From assembly GCA_005888335.1 (NCBI GenBank), contig VAWY01000129.1, positions 520 through 64,519 of the forward strand: a stretch of DNA of 64,000 nt, given 5' to 3'. Both the position numbers and the translations under genes were made by a program. The notes under the pieces were generated by a model. The model made no database searches. It was not told the DNA's origin and saw only the letters and a program-made list of their open reading frames with translations. Shown here piece by piece: positions 49,202 through 58,367 of the stretch; the first letter of the stretch is position 1; each line of letters begins with the position of its first letter. Source of the DNA: Actinomycetota bacterium. GTDB taxonomy: Bacteria; Actinomycetota; Thermoleophilia; Solirubrobacterales; Solirubrobacteraceae.

Positions 49202-51439
49202 TCACCGCACTGACACGCCGAGCACGCGGGTCCCGGCGCCGGTGCGCCCGCTGTCGCCTGCCCACTGGGCGACGAAGTACGACGACCTGGTCATCCGGAA
49301 CGTCGCGGTGAACGAGCCGCCGTTGGCGCCCGCGGTGACGACCTGGCTGATCCAGCGCCCGCCGCGCGCGTCGCGGCGCGAGACGACGACCTGCTCCCCG
49401 CCCTGCGCGCCGGCCAGCGTGCCGCGGATCGTCACCTGCCCGGCCGAGCGCCGCAGCGCCTTGCGGGTCAGGCGCTTGACAGGCGTGGTCACCGTCAGGC
49501 GCGATGCCTCGCCCGCGTCACCGCCGCTCGTCGTCCCGAAGAGCTGGCGCTGCTGCTGCGGTCCCACGGTCAGGGCGTAGGCCTGGCGGCCGCTCGTCGC
49601 GACGACGCCGTCGAGCGCCGGCCCGCCCACCGAGAGCCGCTGGGGCCGCCATGTGCGCCCGCCGTCGCCGGTGCGAAGGACGAACGCGCTGCGCGGGTCG
49701 GCGTAGAAGTCGCCGACGGTCAGCCAGCCCTCGGTTCGCGACCCGAACGCGATGCTCTGCGCGTCGTCGCTGCCGGTCGCGGCGATCTCGGCCCAGCTGC
49801 GCCCACCGTCGCGCGTCGCCCACAGCCGCCCGGCGTCGTCGAGCAGCCAGCCGGCGCGGGCGTCGACGAAGTCGACATCGCGCACGCGCAGCGGGTTGCG
49901 CTTGCGCTTGCTCGGATTCGGGAGGGTGATCTTGCGCCACGTCGCGCCCCGGTCGGTCGACAGGGCCAGCGCCTGCGCGCCGAAGGCGACGATCGCGCCG
50001 CTCGCGGTGTCGAGGTCGCTGAGGCGCGCGCCGGCGACGTCGCGGTCCGAGACGGCGTCGAAGCGCCCGCCGCCGACCTGCCGGCGCACGCCGCGCGGCC
50101 CGGCGAGGAGCACTGTGTCGTTGGCCAGCGCGGCGACCGCCTGCGGCGCGGCCGTGGTGCCCGGATCGAGCGTCTGCCAGCTCTGCCCGCCGTTGGCCGT
50201 CTTGAACAGCCCGCCGCGGAGGTCGAGCGCGTAGCCCAGGTCGACCGAGGCGAACGACACGTCGCCGAGCTCGGCCGACGTCGGCACCGACAGCGCCCGC
50301 CAGCTCGCGCCGCCGTCGGTGGTCCGCGCGAGCTGCCCGTTGCGCCCGAGCGCGTAGGCGATCTGCGGCGACGGTCCGTGGCGCATCGAGACGTAGGTGG
50401 CGCCGATGTCAGTGCCGATCGGCGTGTAGTTGATGCCGCCGTCGTCGGACACCACGGTCGCGCCGCCCGCGCCCGCGGCCACCACACGCGAGGGCGAGGC
50501 GAACGCCGCGGCGAAGATCGCCTGCGTGGCCGCGGTGATCGGCGTGACGGTCACGCCGCCGTCGGTCGTGCGCAGCAGGCGGTCGCCGCCCTTGACGGTC
50601 AGCAGGCAGGTGTCGACGGTCGCGCAGCGGATCGAGGTGAGGTCCTGCCCGGCGCCGGCCGCGCGGCGCGCCCACGTCTTGCCCCCGTCGGCCGAGCGCA
50701 GCAGCGTGTCCGGGCCCACGGCGTAGGCGTTCTGCGCGTCGAGGAACGTCACGCGACTGACGCGGTTCACGCCCGCCGGCAGGTCGAGCGGCTTCCACGA
50801 GATGCCCTGGTCGGTCGTCTCGTAGAGCAGCGTCGCGCCGCCGGACTGGGCGACGAAGGCCAGCCCGCGATCGGGGTCCGTGAAGACGAGGTCCACCGGC
50901 GCGACGTTGCCGCCGCCGGTACTCGCCGGCGTGCCGGGCACGGCGGTCTGCTTGGCGAAGGTGTCGCCCGCGTCGATCGTGCGCAACAGGCTGCCGTCGC
51001 GCAGCAGCACGTAGCCGACCTGGGGGTCGACGAAGAAGGCGGCCTGGACCGGGTTCGGGCACCCGCGCTCAGCGAGCACGTACATCCGCCGGAACGTCCG
51101 GCCGCCGTCGTCGGAGCGCCGCAGCACGCAGCCGTCGCCGCCCTGGACGACCAGCGTCTCGGGCGTGACCACCTGGAGGCGGTCGAGGTCGGCCGAGGTG
51201 CCGGTGGCCAGGCCGGTCCAGGTCGCGCCGCCGTCGTCGGTGCGCAGCGCGGTGCCAGCGTCGCCGACCGCGTAGCCGCGGCCGGACAGGAAGTCGAGCG
51301 CGCGCAGGGTGTTGCCCTGCGGAGTCGGGTTGCCCCAGAACCAGCCGGACTGGCTGACCTGCACGGCCGCGCCGGCAGGGGCTGACAGCGCCGCTGCGGC
51401 GCAGGCAGCGCCGAGCAGCGCACAGATCGTGCGTCGCAA
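49202..51439 (-). CDS. Secreted BNR/Ycf48-like beta-propeller protein
   Basis: 745 residues from TTG 51439, which has GGAGGG 7 nt upstream. Signal peptide RRTICALLGAACAAAALSAP. More than ten propeller blades carry Asp-box turns (TDDGGATW, SDDGGRTF, SADGGKTW, TTDGGASW, TANGGQSW, STDRGATW, TRDGGRSW, RTGDGGRTW). A C-terminal beta-sandwich (about 650-745) follows. The blades resemble Ycf48 and sialidase-like proteins, but no sialidase catalytic residues are recognisable. It may bind surface glycans and present them to the GH2 enzyme downstream. Confidence 0.85.
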   Translation of the reverse strand: MRRTICALLGAACAAAALSAPAGAAVQVSQSGWFWGNPTPQGNTLRALDFLSGRGYAVGDAGTALRTDDGGATWTGLATGTSADLDRLQVVTPETLVVQGGDGCVLRRSDDGGRTFRRMYVLAERGCPNPVQAAFFVDPQVGYVLLRDGSLLRTIDAGDTFAKQTAVPGTPASTGGGNVAPVDLVFTDPDRGLAFVAQSGGATLLYETTDQGISWKPLDLPAGVNRVSRVTFLDAQNAYAVGPDTLLRSADGGKTWARRAAGAGQDLTSIRCATVDTCLLTVKGGDRLLRTTDGGVTVTPITAATQAIFAAAFASPSRVVAAGAGGATVVSDDGGINYTPIGTDIGATYVSMRHGPSPQIAYALGRNGQLARTTDGGASWRALSVPTSAELGDVSFASVDLGYALDLRGGLFKTANGGQSWQTLDPGTTAAPQAVAALANDTVLLAGPRGVRRQVGGGRFDAVSDRDVAGARLSDLDTASGAIVAFGAQALALSTDRGATWRKITLPNPSKRKRNPLRVRDVDFVDARAGWLLDDAGRLWATRDGGRSWAEIAATGSDDAQSIAFGSRTEGWLTVGDFYADPRSAFVLRTGDGGRTWRPQRLSVGGPALDGVVATSGRQAYALTVGPQQQRQLFGTTSGGDAGEASRLTVTTPVKRLTRKALRRSAGQVTIRGTLAGAQGGEQVVVSRRDARGGRWISQVVTAGANGGSFTATFRMTRSSYFVAQWAGDSGRTGAGTRVLGVSVR

Positions 51440-51508
51440 GAGAGGTCCCTCCGAGGTGGGGTTGACCCGCCGCCGGCGCCGCTCACAGGGCACGCAGCGT
51501 GGTTGGTG

Positions 51509-51919
51509 TCAGCTCAGACGATCCGACACGGCGAAAAGTTGCGCGGCGTGGAGCGCGAGCTGCGTGCGGTTCTCCAGACCGAGCTTGGAAAGCGCGTGCG
51601 AGACGTGCTTCTTGACCGTGTCCTCACCGATGACGAGGGCGCGCGCGATCTCGCGGTTCGAGCGCCCGGACGCCACGAGCCGCGTGACCTCGGCCTCGCG
51701 CGGCGAGAGCGCCCTGACCGCCCCGTCGGCGGCCGCGTCCAGGTGGCGGCGCACGGTCTCGGCGACCGCGCGATCGAGCCCCTCGAGCGGCAGCTCGCGC
51801 GGGCCGACGATCGACAGCCAGGCGTGCACATCGCCGGCGGCGTCGACCCTGACGAGCGCCGAGCGGGCCCGCCGGTCCCGCGGCGAGCGGCGCACGGCCC
51901 TTCGATCGTCCTGACCCAT
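51509..51919 (-). CDS. LuxR-type HTH regulator without receiver domain
   Basis: 136 residues. The C terminus is a standard LuxR HTH: LSPREAEVTRLVASGRSNRE, IARALVIGEDTVKKHVSHAL, SKLGLENRTQLALHAAQ. The N-terminal 70 residues are basic and then a small domain (HAWLSIVGPRELPLEGLDRA). AGAGGAG precedes ATG 51919. It is divergent from the protease gene and upstream of the propeller/GH2 pair, so it may control either. Confidence 0.85.
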   Translation of the reverse strand: MGQDDRRAVRRSPRDRRARSALVRVDAAGDVHAWLSIVGPRELPLEGLDRAVAETVRRHLDAAADGAVRALSPREAEVTRLVASGRSNREIARALVIGEDTVKKHVSHALSKLGLENRTQLALHAAQLFAVSDRLS

Positions 51920-52043
51920 GGCTCCTCTGCCGCCGAGGCTAACCGCGCGGCGCCCACGATTCCACTTTCGTGCCATGGCGGCGCGCTGCGCGGCCCGATT
52001 ACGGTTGGGAGGTCCGGCGCGCCCCGAGGAGAGAGAGGGCCTG

Positions 52044-52926
52044 ATGTCCGATCACGTCGTTCGCGTTCTCGCGACGTCTCTGGCCAGCGCCGCGCTCGCG
52101 CTCGGCGCCCCCGCGCTCTCCTCGGCGCGCCCGATCGTCGTCAACCCGGACTCGAGCGGCGCGATCCCGTGGCAGGCGCTCGTGCTCCAGATGTCGGGGG
52201 GCAGCGTCACCGGGCTGTGCGGCGGCAGCGTTCGTGACCAGCTCCACGTCATCACGGCGGCCCACTGCGTGGTCGACGAGGCGACGGGTCAGGTGATCGC
52301 CGCGAGCAGCTTCGGCGTGGTGGGCGGCCTCGTGCACGTCAGCAACCCGGAGCCCGACCGGCAGCCGCGCGCGGTGACCACGGTCAGCGTCGACCCCGAC
52401 TTCACCGTCACGGCCGGCGCGCTGCTCAACGACGCGGCCATCCTCACGCTCGATCAGCCGCTCGACCTGAGCAACCCGAGCAGCGTCAGGCCGCTGGCTC
52501 CCGTCGCGGCCGGCGGCACCGGGACGGTCGCCCTCATCTCCGGCTTTGGGCTCACCGATCCGGCCAACAGCGCGAGCCTCGCCGACGTGCTCGAGATCGC
52601 GACGATCGACGTGCTCCCGGCCAGCGGCTGCGCGAACTACGGCGCGGACTTCGACGCCGCCGTGATGCTCTGCGCCGGCCGCGCCAAGCCGGGCGGGGCG
52701 ATGGTCGACACCTGCCAGGGCGACAGCGGAGGACCGCTGTCACGGGTCACGGGGACCGACGCCGCCGGCGCACCGATCGCCGACGCGCTCCTCGGGATAC
52801 ACGAACGTCGCGGACCCAAAGATCAACGCCTTCGTCACGCAGCCCACGCCCGCTTCGAAGCCTGCGCGGCGGACGACGGGCGCCCTGGTCGACGCGGCGC
52901 TGCGCGGGCGGCTGCGCGGTCGCTAG
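52044..52926 (+). pseudogene. Frameshifted trypsin-like serine protease
   Basis: Signal peptide MSDHVVRVLATSLASAALAL, then an S1 protease: GLCGGSVRDQLHVITAAHC (His), AGALLNDAAILTLDQPLDL (Asp), MVDTCQGDSGGPL (Ser). After ADALLG the frame switches: the next frame reads GYTNVADPKINAFVTQP and ends at TAG 52926 with GALVDAALRGRLRGR, the normal C terminus. The stretch of about a dozen residues expected between (the VSxG...PGV segment) is missing, so an out-of-frame deletion near 52797 is likely. Unrepaired, translation continues in an Arg-rich frame to 53075. Confidence 0.75.
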
Positions 52927-52934
52927 TACCGGCA

Positions 52935-52979
52935 TTCGCAATTACGCACGGGTTCCGGGCGACCGCACGTAATTGCGAA
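52935..52979. terminator. AT-rich 12-bp inverted repeat between convergent genes
   Basis: TTCGCAATTACG (52935-52946) and CGTAATTGCGAA (52968-52979) form a perfect 12-bp stem with a 21-nt loop, between the protease fossil and the aldehyde dehydrogenase. It may act as a bidirectional terminator. Its AT content is unusual for this genome. Confidence 0.45.
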
Positions 52980-52983
52980 CTCA

Positions 52984-54465
52984 CTAGCTGCCCACGTTCA
53001 TCGCGACGTACTTCGTCTCGAGGTACTCCTGCATGCCGTCGTGGCCGCCCTCGCGGCCGAAGCCCGACTGCTTGACGCCGCCGAAGGGGGCCGAGGCGTT
53101 GGAGACCATGCCCTGGTTGAGGCCGACCATGCCGGTCTGGAGGCCCTCGATGACCCGGAAGGCCCGCTTGATGTCCGAGGTGTAGACGTACGCCACGAGG
53201 CCGTACTCGGTGTCGTTCGCCGCGGCGATGGCCTCCTCCTCGGAGGCGAAGCCGCGCACCGGCGCGACGGGGCCGAAGATCTCCTCCTTGAGCAGCCGCG
53301 CGTCGTCGCGCACGTCAGCGAGGACCGTGGGCTCGTAGAAGTAGCCGGCGCCGTCGAGGCGCCTGCCGCCGACGAGGACCTTGGCGCCCTTGCTCGCCGC
53401 GTCCTGGACGAGCTCGTCGACCTTGCCGCGCTGGGCGTCGTCGATCAGCGGTCCGACCTTCACGTCGGGGTCGGTCCCGCGGCCGACCTTCATCTCGCCC
53501 ATCTTGGCGGCGAGCTTCTCGGCGAACTGGTCGGCGACGCCCTCGGCGACGTGGAAGCGGTTGGCCGCCGTGCACGCCTCGCCGATGTTGCGCATCTTGG
53601 CGATGAGCGCGCCCTCGACGGCCGCGTCGACGTCGGCGTCGTCGAAGACGAGGAACGGCGCGTTGCCGCCGAGCTCCATCGACACGCGCAGCAGCTGCTC
53701 GGAGGCCTGCTGCATGAGGACGCGCCCCACCTCGGTCGAGCCGGTGAACGACAGCTTGCGCGTGCGCGGGTCCTTGATCAGCGGCTCCATCACCGCGCCG
53801 CTCGAGCTCGCGGTCAGGACGTTCAGCACGCCGCCCGGCAGGCCGGACTCCTCGAGGATCTGGGCGAGCGCGATCATCGACAGCGGCGTCTGCTTGGCGG
53901 GCTTGATGACCGACGTGCAGCCGGCCGCGATGGCCGGGCCGAGCTTGCGCGTGCCCATCGCCATCGGGAAGTTCCACGGAGTGATCAGCACGCACGGGCC
54001 GACAGGCTGCTTCATGACCAGGACGCGCTGGCCCGGCGCCTTCTCGGCGATCGCGTAGCGACCCTCGATCCGCGTCGCCTCGCCGCTGAACCAGTGCAGG
54101 AAGTCGGCGGCGTACAGGATCTCGGCCTTGGACTCGGCGACCGGCTTGCCCATCTCGAGCGTCATCACCAGCGCGAGGTCGTCGGCGCGCTCGACGAGCT
54201 TCTCGTAGGCGCGCCGCAGGATCTCGCCGCGCTCGCGCGGCGCCGTCGCGGCCCACTCGTCCTGGACGGCGGCCGCGGCGGCGAGCGCCGCCTTGGCGTC
54301 CTCGACCGTCGCGTCGGCGATCTCGACGAGCGTCTCGCCGGTGGCCGGATCCTCGACCGGCAGCGTGCCGCCGCCGCTGGCGCCGCGCCACTCGCCGCCG
54401 ATGAAGAGCTGCGGACGGACGCCCTCGACGACGGACTGCTCGCGGGCCTGGTCGGTCGTGGCCAT
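52984..54465 (-). CDS. gabD: Aldehyde dehydrogenase, succinate-semialdehyde type
   Basis: 493 residues of the NAD(P)-dependent ALDH superfamily. TPWNFPMAMGTRKLGPAIAA, SFTGSTEVGRVLMQQA, the general base in VSMELGGNAPFLVFDD and the catalytic Cys in NIGEACTAANRFHVAEG are all present. The EACTAANR and GREGG motifs are those of GabD-type succinate-semialdehyde dehydrogenases, so gabD is the best but not the only reading. GGAGG precedes ATG 54465. Confidence 0.88.
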   Translation of the reverse strand: MATTDQAREQSVVEGVRPQLFIGGEWRGASGGGTLPVEDPATGETLVEIADATVEDAKAALAAAAAVQDEWAATAPRERGEILRRAYEKLVERADDLALVMTLEMGKPVAESKAEILYAADFLHWFSGEATRIEGRYAIAEKAPGQRVLVMKQPVGPCVLITPWNFPMAMGTRKLGPAIAAGCTSVIKPAKQTPLSMIALAQILEESGLPGGVLNVLTASSSGAVMEPLIKDPRTRKLSFTGSTEVGRVLMQQASEQLLRVSMELGGNAPFLVFDDADVDAAVEGALIAKMRNIGEACTAANRFHVAEGVADQFAEKLAAKMGEMKVGRGTDPDVKVGPLIDDAQRGKVDELVQDAASKGAKVLVGGRRLDGAGYFYEPTVLADVRDDARLLKEEIFGPVAPVRGFASEEEAIAAANDTEYGLVAYVYTSDIKRAFRVIEGLQTGMVGLNQGMVSNASAPFGGVKQSGFGREGGHDGMQEYLETKYVAMNVGS

Positions 54466-54532
54466 CGGGCGCCTCCTTGACGTGCTGGGGTGGGTCCCTT
54501 TCAGGTTACGCGCGAACGAAGGTCGCGCTTGA

Positions 54533-54553
54533 AGGATCGACGCAGTCGATCCT
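54533..54553 (-). terminator. Hairpin at the end of the amidase gene
   Basis: AGGATCGAC (54533-54541) and GTCGATCCT (54545-54553) are perfect 9-bp arms with a GCA loop. On the minus strand the hairpin begins at the amidase stop codon and is followed by TTCAAG. It probably ends the acetolactate-synthase/amidase operon transcript. Confidence 0.5.
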
Positions 54554-55968
54554 CACGCGGCGGCCAGCTGCGGCCGCCGGTCAGCCCACGGCAGCCCCTG
54601 CTCGAGCACGTGCGCCAGGCGGATCAGCTGCGCCTCGCAGAAGGGCGAGCCGACCAGCTGGGCGCCGGCGGGCAGGCCGTCCTCGGTCCAGTGGACGGGC
54701 AGGCTGATCGCCGGCAGCCCGGTGATGTTCGCGAAGACCGTGAACGTCACCATGGCGAGGACGACCGGCGAGGGCTCGTCCGGCTTGGCGTGGACCTGCT
54801 CGAGCACGGCGCCGGCCGGCGGCGGGAGGATCGCCGTGGTCGGCGTGACGAGCACGTCGAAGTCCGCGCCCCACGCCGCGACGAGGTCGCGGCTCTTGCG
54901 CTCGAGCGTCCGCGCCGCCAGCGCGTAGTCGAAGCTCGAGGTCGCGCGCGCGTCGCGGAGCTGGGCGGCGATGTGCGGCTCGACCGCGTCCCAGTCGACG
55001 TCCTCGTAGTCGGCCAGCGCCGCCTTGATGATGATCAGGAACGGCTCGACGAGGTCCTCGGAGAGCGTCGGGAAGTCGGCCTCGACCACCTCGTGGCCCT
55101 GCTCCTCGAGCACGGCCGCCGCCCGGCGCGCCGCCTCGGCGCACGGCTCCTCGACCGGCATCCCGCCGGGCCCGTGGGCCATGAGCCCGATGCGCAGGCG
55201 GGCCGGGTCGCGCCCGGCCTCCTCGAGGAACGGCCGGTCGGGCTCCGGCGCGCTGTACCACGCGTTTCGGTCCCAGCCGCTGAGCACGTCGAGGATCGCG
55301 GCGGTGTCGGCGACGGTGCGCGTCACCGCCCCCTCGACCACACCGCCCATCCAGCTCTGCGTCATGCGCGGCACGCGGCCCCGGCTCGGCTTGAGTCCGA
55401 CCAGGCCGCAGCACGCGGCCGGGATGCGGATCGAGCCGCCGCCGTCGGTCGCGTGGGCGACGGGGAACATCCCCGCGGCCACCGCCGCCGCCGCGCCGCC
55501 GCTCGAGCCGCCGGGCGTCCGGCCGAGGTCCCACGGGTTGCGGGTGATCCCGTAGCGGTCGTTCTCGGTCGCGGTGATCGGGCCGAACTCGGGCGTGTTG
55601 GTGCGCCCGCACAGGACGAAGCCCGCGCGCCGCAGCGCCTCGGTCGTCAGCTCGCCCTCGCGGCTGACGCCCTTCGGCCCGCCGCGCGACCCGTACGTCA
55701 CCGGCCACCCCGCCACCGGCGTGAGGTCCTTGATCGGGATCGGCACCCCGAGGAACGCCGCGTCCGCGCCGCGGGCCAGCGCCTCGTCGGCGTGGCGCGC
55801 GGCGGCGCGCGCGGCCTCGTCGTCGCGCCAGACGATCGCGTTGATGTCGCCGTCGCGGGCGTCGACCGCCTCGAGGCAGGCGTCGAGCAGCTCGACGGAC
55901 GAGACCTCGCGGCGGCGCAATGCGGCGGCGGCCTCGAGGGCGGGCGTGGCGGGATCGACGGAGGTCAT
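54553..55968 (-). CDS. Amidase signature enzyme
   Basis: 471 residues. The amidase signature is complete: catalytic Lys in FLGVPIPIKDLTPVAGW, GRTPGGSSGGAAAAVAAGM with the cis-Ser, and HATDGGGSIRIPAACCGL with the nucleophile Ser. Several family members act in amide catabolism; here no GatB is near, so it is not GatA-like by context. ATG 55968 overlaps the stop of the secreted protein gene (ATGA). Confidence 0.9.
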   Translation of the reverse strand: MTSVDPATPALEAAAALRRREVSSVELLDACLEAVDARDGDINAIVWRDDEAARAAARHADEALARGADAAFLGVPIPIKDLTPVAGWPVTYGSRGGPKGVSREGELTTEALRRAGFVLCGRTNTPEFGPITATENDRYGITRNPWDLGRTPGGSSGGAAAAVAAGMFPVAHATDGGGSIRIPAACCGLVGLKPSRGRVPRMTQSWMGGVVEGAVTRTVADTAAILDVLSGWDRNAWYSAPEPDRPFLEEAGRDPARLRIGLMAHGPGGMPVEEPCAEAARRAAAVLEEQGHEVVEADFPTLSEDLVEPFLIIIKAALADYEDVDWDAVEPHIAAQLRDARATSSFDYALAARTLERKSRDLVAAWGADFDVLVTPTTAILPPPAGAVLEQVHAKPDEPSPVVLAMVTFTVFANITGLPAISLPVHWTEDGLPAGAQLVGSPFCEAQLIRLAHVLEQGLPWADRRPQLAAA

Positions 55969-56660
55969 GGCGCGACGCTACTACCGAGCAGATCGGCTTG
56001 CGAGAGCAGGCCGCCGCTCGCGCGCAGCAGCTGTTCCAGGCGCCGGTCGCGCTTGAGGCGGACGCGGACGTCGGCGACGACGTGCCCCGAGAAGCCCGCC
56101 TGCGAGAAGGTCGTGTCGGCGGCCAGGCGCAGCAGGATCATGGGCTTGCGCAGCGCCGACACGGGGACCACCGCGCTCGGCAGCGCGCCGGCCAGGGCGA
56201 GGTCGCCGACGCGCGGGCCGGCGCAGTGCGTGGCGAAGACCGCCGCGTCCTGGGCGACCGGCGGCTCGCCGGCCGGCCCGTGCAGGATCGCCCGCACCTT
56301 GGGACCCGCGGGCCGGAACGTGACGACCGCGCGCCGAACGACCAGCGCGTCGGTGCAGGTCGCGTCCGAGCCGGCGGTGGCGACGGACGCGGTCGTGTTG
56401 CCGCCGTTGAAGACCGCCTGCCCGCCGATCCGCCGGCCGGTACGGGTGAAGGTCGCAAGCTCGCCCGGGTCGGGCCGCACCGGCACGAACGTCTCGCTGC
56501 CCGAGAAGCCGCACACCCCGCGGTCCGCGCAGCCGGCGGCCGGGTCGCCGGCGAAGTCCACGCGCTCGGTCCCGGCGGCGCCGGTGACGCGGTAGGCATG
56601 AAACTCGACGCGCGGCGCCTGCGCCGCGAAGGCGAGCGCGGCCGCGAAAGCAACGATCAC
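55965..56660 (-). CDS. Secreted hypothetical protein (231 aa)
   Basis: GTG 56660 starts VIVAFAAALAFAAQAPRVEF, a short signal peptide. The mature part is beta-rich with a CADRGVCGFSGSETFVPVR patch and further cysteines (SDATCTDALV, ATHCAGPRVG), suggesting disulphides. It is coupled downstream to the amidase and lies 13 bases after the acetolactate-synthase-like gene. No known family. Confidence 0.6.
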   Translation of the reverse strand: MIVAFAAALAFAAQAPRVEFHAYRVTGAAGTERVDFAGDPAAGCADRGVCGFSGSETFVPVRPDPGELATFTRTGRRIGGQAVFNGGNTTASVATAGSDATCTDALVVRRAVVTFRPAGPKVRAILHGPAGEPPVAQDAAVFATHCAGPRVGDLALAGALPSAVVPVSALRKPMILLRLAADTTFSQAGFSGHVVADVRVRLKRDRRLEQLLRASGGLLSQADLLGSSVAP

Positions 56661-56673
56661 TGTTGGTGGGCCT

Positions 56674-58317
56674 CTATGTCGCCACCGTCTCGGTGCCCAG
56701 CTCTTCGCTGATCGCCACGTCGAGCGAGTAGTCGATCGGGAGCACGACGACCGACGGGACGTCGAGCGTCATCGCGTGGCGCAGGTGGCGCCCGAAGTCC
56801 TCAACGGCCGCGCACCGCCACGCGGGCAGCCCGAACGACTCGGCAAGCTGCACGAAGTCCGGGTTGGTGAAGTCGGTCCCGAAGTGGCGGCCGAACTTCT
56901 TGTCCTGCTTCCACACGATCGACCCGAACTGGCGGTTCTCCCAGATCACCGTCACGAACGGCGTCTTCAGCCGGATCGCCGTCTCGAGCTCCTGGAAGTT
57001 CATGAGCACGCCGCCGTCGCCGTTGACGGTGATCACGTTGCGCTCGGGATGCACGAGCTTGGCGGCGACCGCACACGGGATCGCGAAGCCCATTCCGGCC
57101 AGGCCGTTCGCGATCATCACCGTGTTGGGCTCATGCGCGGGGAACATCCGGCCGATCCAGAGCTTGTGCAAGCCGACGTCGGAGATGAGGATGTCCTCAC
57201 GACCCATCGCCTGCCGGATCTCCCACAGCGCGCGCGGCGGCTGCATCGGGAAGTGCCCGTCCTCGCGGGCGGCGTCGAAGCGCCCGAGCACGACCTCGCG
57301 CAGCCGCTGCGAGCCGCCCGAGTGCGGGACGTCGCGGCACTCCTCGGCGAGGCGGCTGAGCACGTGGTAGATGTCGCCCACGAGCTCGACCTCGGGGGTG
57401 AAGTAGCCGTCGATCTCGGCGGGAACCGAGTCGACGACGACGATCTTCTTGTCGCGGCGGGGGTTCCAGTGCTTGGGGGCGTGCTCGACGAGGTCGTAGC
57501 CGATGGCGATGACGACGTCGGCGTCCTCGAAGCCGGCCATCGCGTAGTCGCGCGACTGCAGGCCGACGGTGCCCAGCGCACGCGGATCGTCGGAGTCCAT
57601 CGCGCCCTTGCCCATGAAGGTCTCGGCGACCGCGATGCCGGTCGCGCGCGCGAACTCGCGCAAGGCGGGCGCCGCGCCGGCGCGGATGACGCCGTTGCCG
57701 GCGAGGGCGACCGGGTTGATCGCGTTGCGGATCGTGTCGGCCGCCTTGAGGAGCTCGCGGGCGGCCGGCTCGGGACGGACCAGGCGCCGGCGGGGCAGCG
57801 GCGACGCGTCGACGTCGGAGCCCATGACGTCCTCGGGCAGCTCGAGGTGCGTGGCCCCCGGCTTCTCGGTCTCGGCGAGCTTGAACGCCTTGCGCACGAC
57901 CTCGGGGATGATCTCGGGCGCCGTCACGCGGGCGTTCCACTTGGTGATCGGCCGCATGACCTCGACGAGGTCGATGTACTGATGGGACTCCTTGTGCATC
58001 CGCTCGAGATCGCCCTGCCCGGTGAGCGCGACGAGCGGCGCGCGGTCCAGGAAGGCGTCGGCCACGGCGGTGACCAGGTTGGTCGCCCCGGGCCCGAGCG
58101 TGCCCAGGCAGACGCCTGCGCGCCCGGTCAGGCGGCCGTACATGTCGGCCATGTAGGCGCCGCCCTGCTCGTGGCGGACCGGGACGAAGGCGACGCTCGA
58201 GTTGGCGAGCGACTCGTTGAGGTCGAGCGTCTCCTCGCCGGGGATGCCGAAGACGTAGCGGACGCCCTCGGACTCGAGGCACTCGACGAAGACGTCAGAC
58301 GCTCGGCGGGTGGCCAT
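56674..58317 (-). CDS. ThDP-dependent acetolactate-synthase-like enzyme
   Basis: 547 residues. Three-domain ThDP fold: VFGIPGEETLDLNESLANSS with the catalytic Glu region (FVPVRHEQGGAYMADMYGRL), a central FAD/linker domain, and the ThDP motif VNGDGGVLMNFQELETAIRL ... FVTVIWENRQFGSIVWKQDKK split over two strands. The closest pattern is catabolic AlsS-type acetolactate synthase without a regulatory subunit gene. It could instead be a related decarboxylase. ATG 58317 is divergent from the SpoIID gene. Confidence 0.85.
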   Translation of the reverse strand: MATRRASDVFVECLESEGVRYVFGIPGEETLDLNESLANSSVAFVPVRHEQGGAYMADMYGRLTGRAGVCLGTLGPGATNLVTAVADAFLDRAPLVALTGQGDLERMHKESHQYIDLVEVMRPITKWNARVTAPEIIPEVVRKAFKLAETEKPGATHLELPEDVMGSDVDASPLPRRRLVRPEPAARELLKAADTIRNAINPVALAGNGVIRAGAAPALREFARATGIAVAETFMGKGAMDSDDPRALGTVGLQSRDYAMAGFEDADVVIAIGYDLVEHAPKHWNPRRDKKIVVVDSVPAEIDGYFTPEVELVGDIYHVLSRLAEECRDVPHSGGSQRLREVVLGRFDAAREDGHFPMQPPRALWEIRQAMGREDILISDVGLHKLWIGRMFPAHEPNTVMIANGLAGMGFAIPCAVAAKLVHPERNVITVNGDGGVLMNFQELETAIRLKTPFVTVIWENRQFGSIVWKQDKKFGRHFGTDFTNPDFVQLAESFGLPAWRCAAVEDFGRHLRHAMTLDVPSVVVLPIDYSLDVAISEELGTETVAT

Positions 58318-58367
58318 AGTCCTAGGTCTACCGCAACTCGGCGCGGTAAGGTCTGTTGGCGCTGCTG

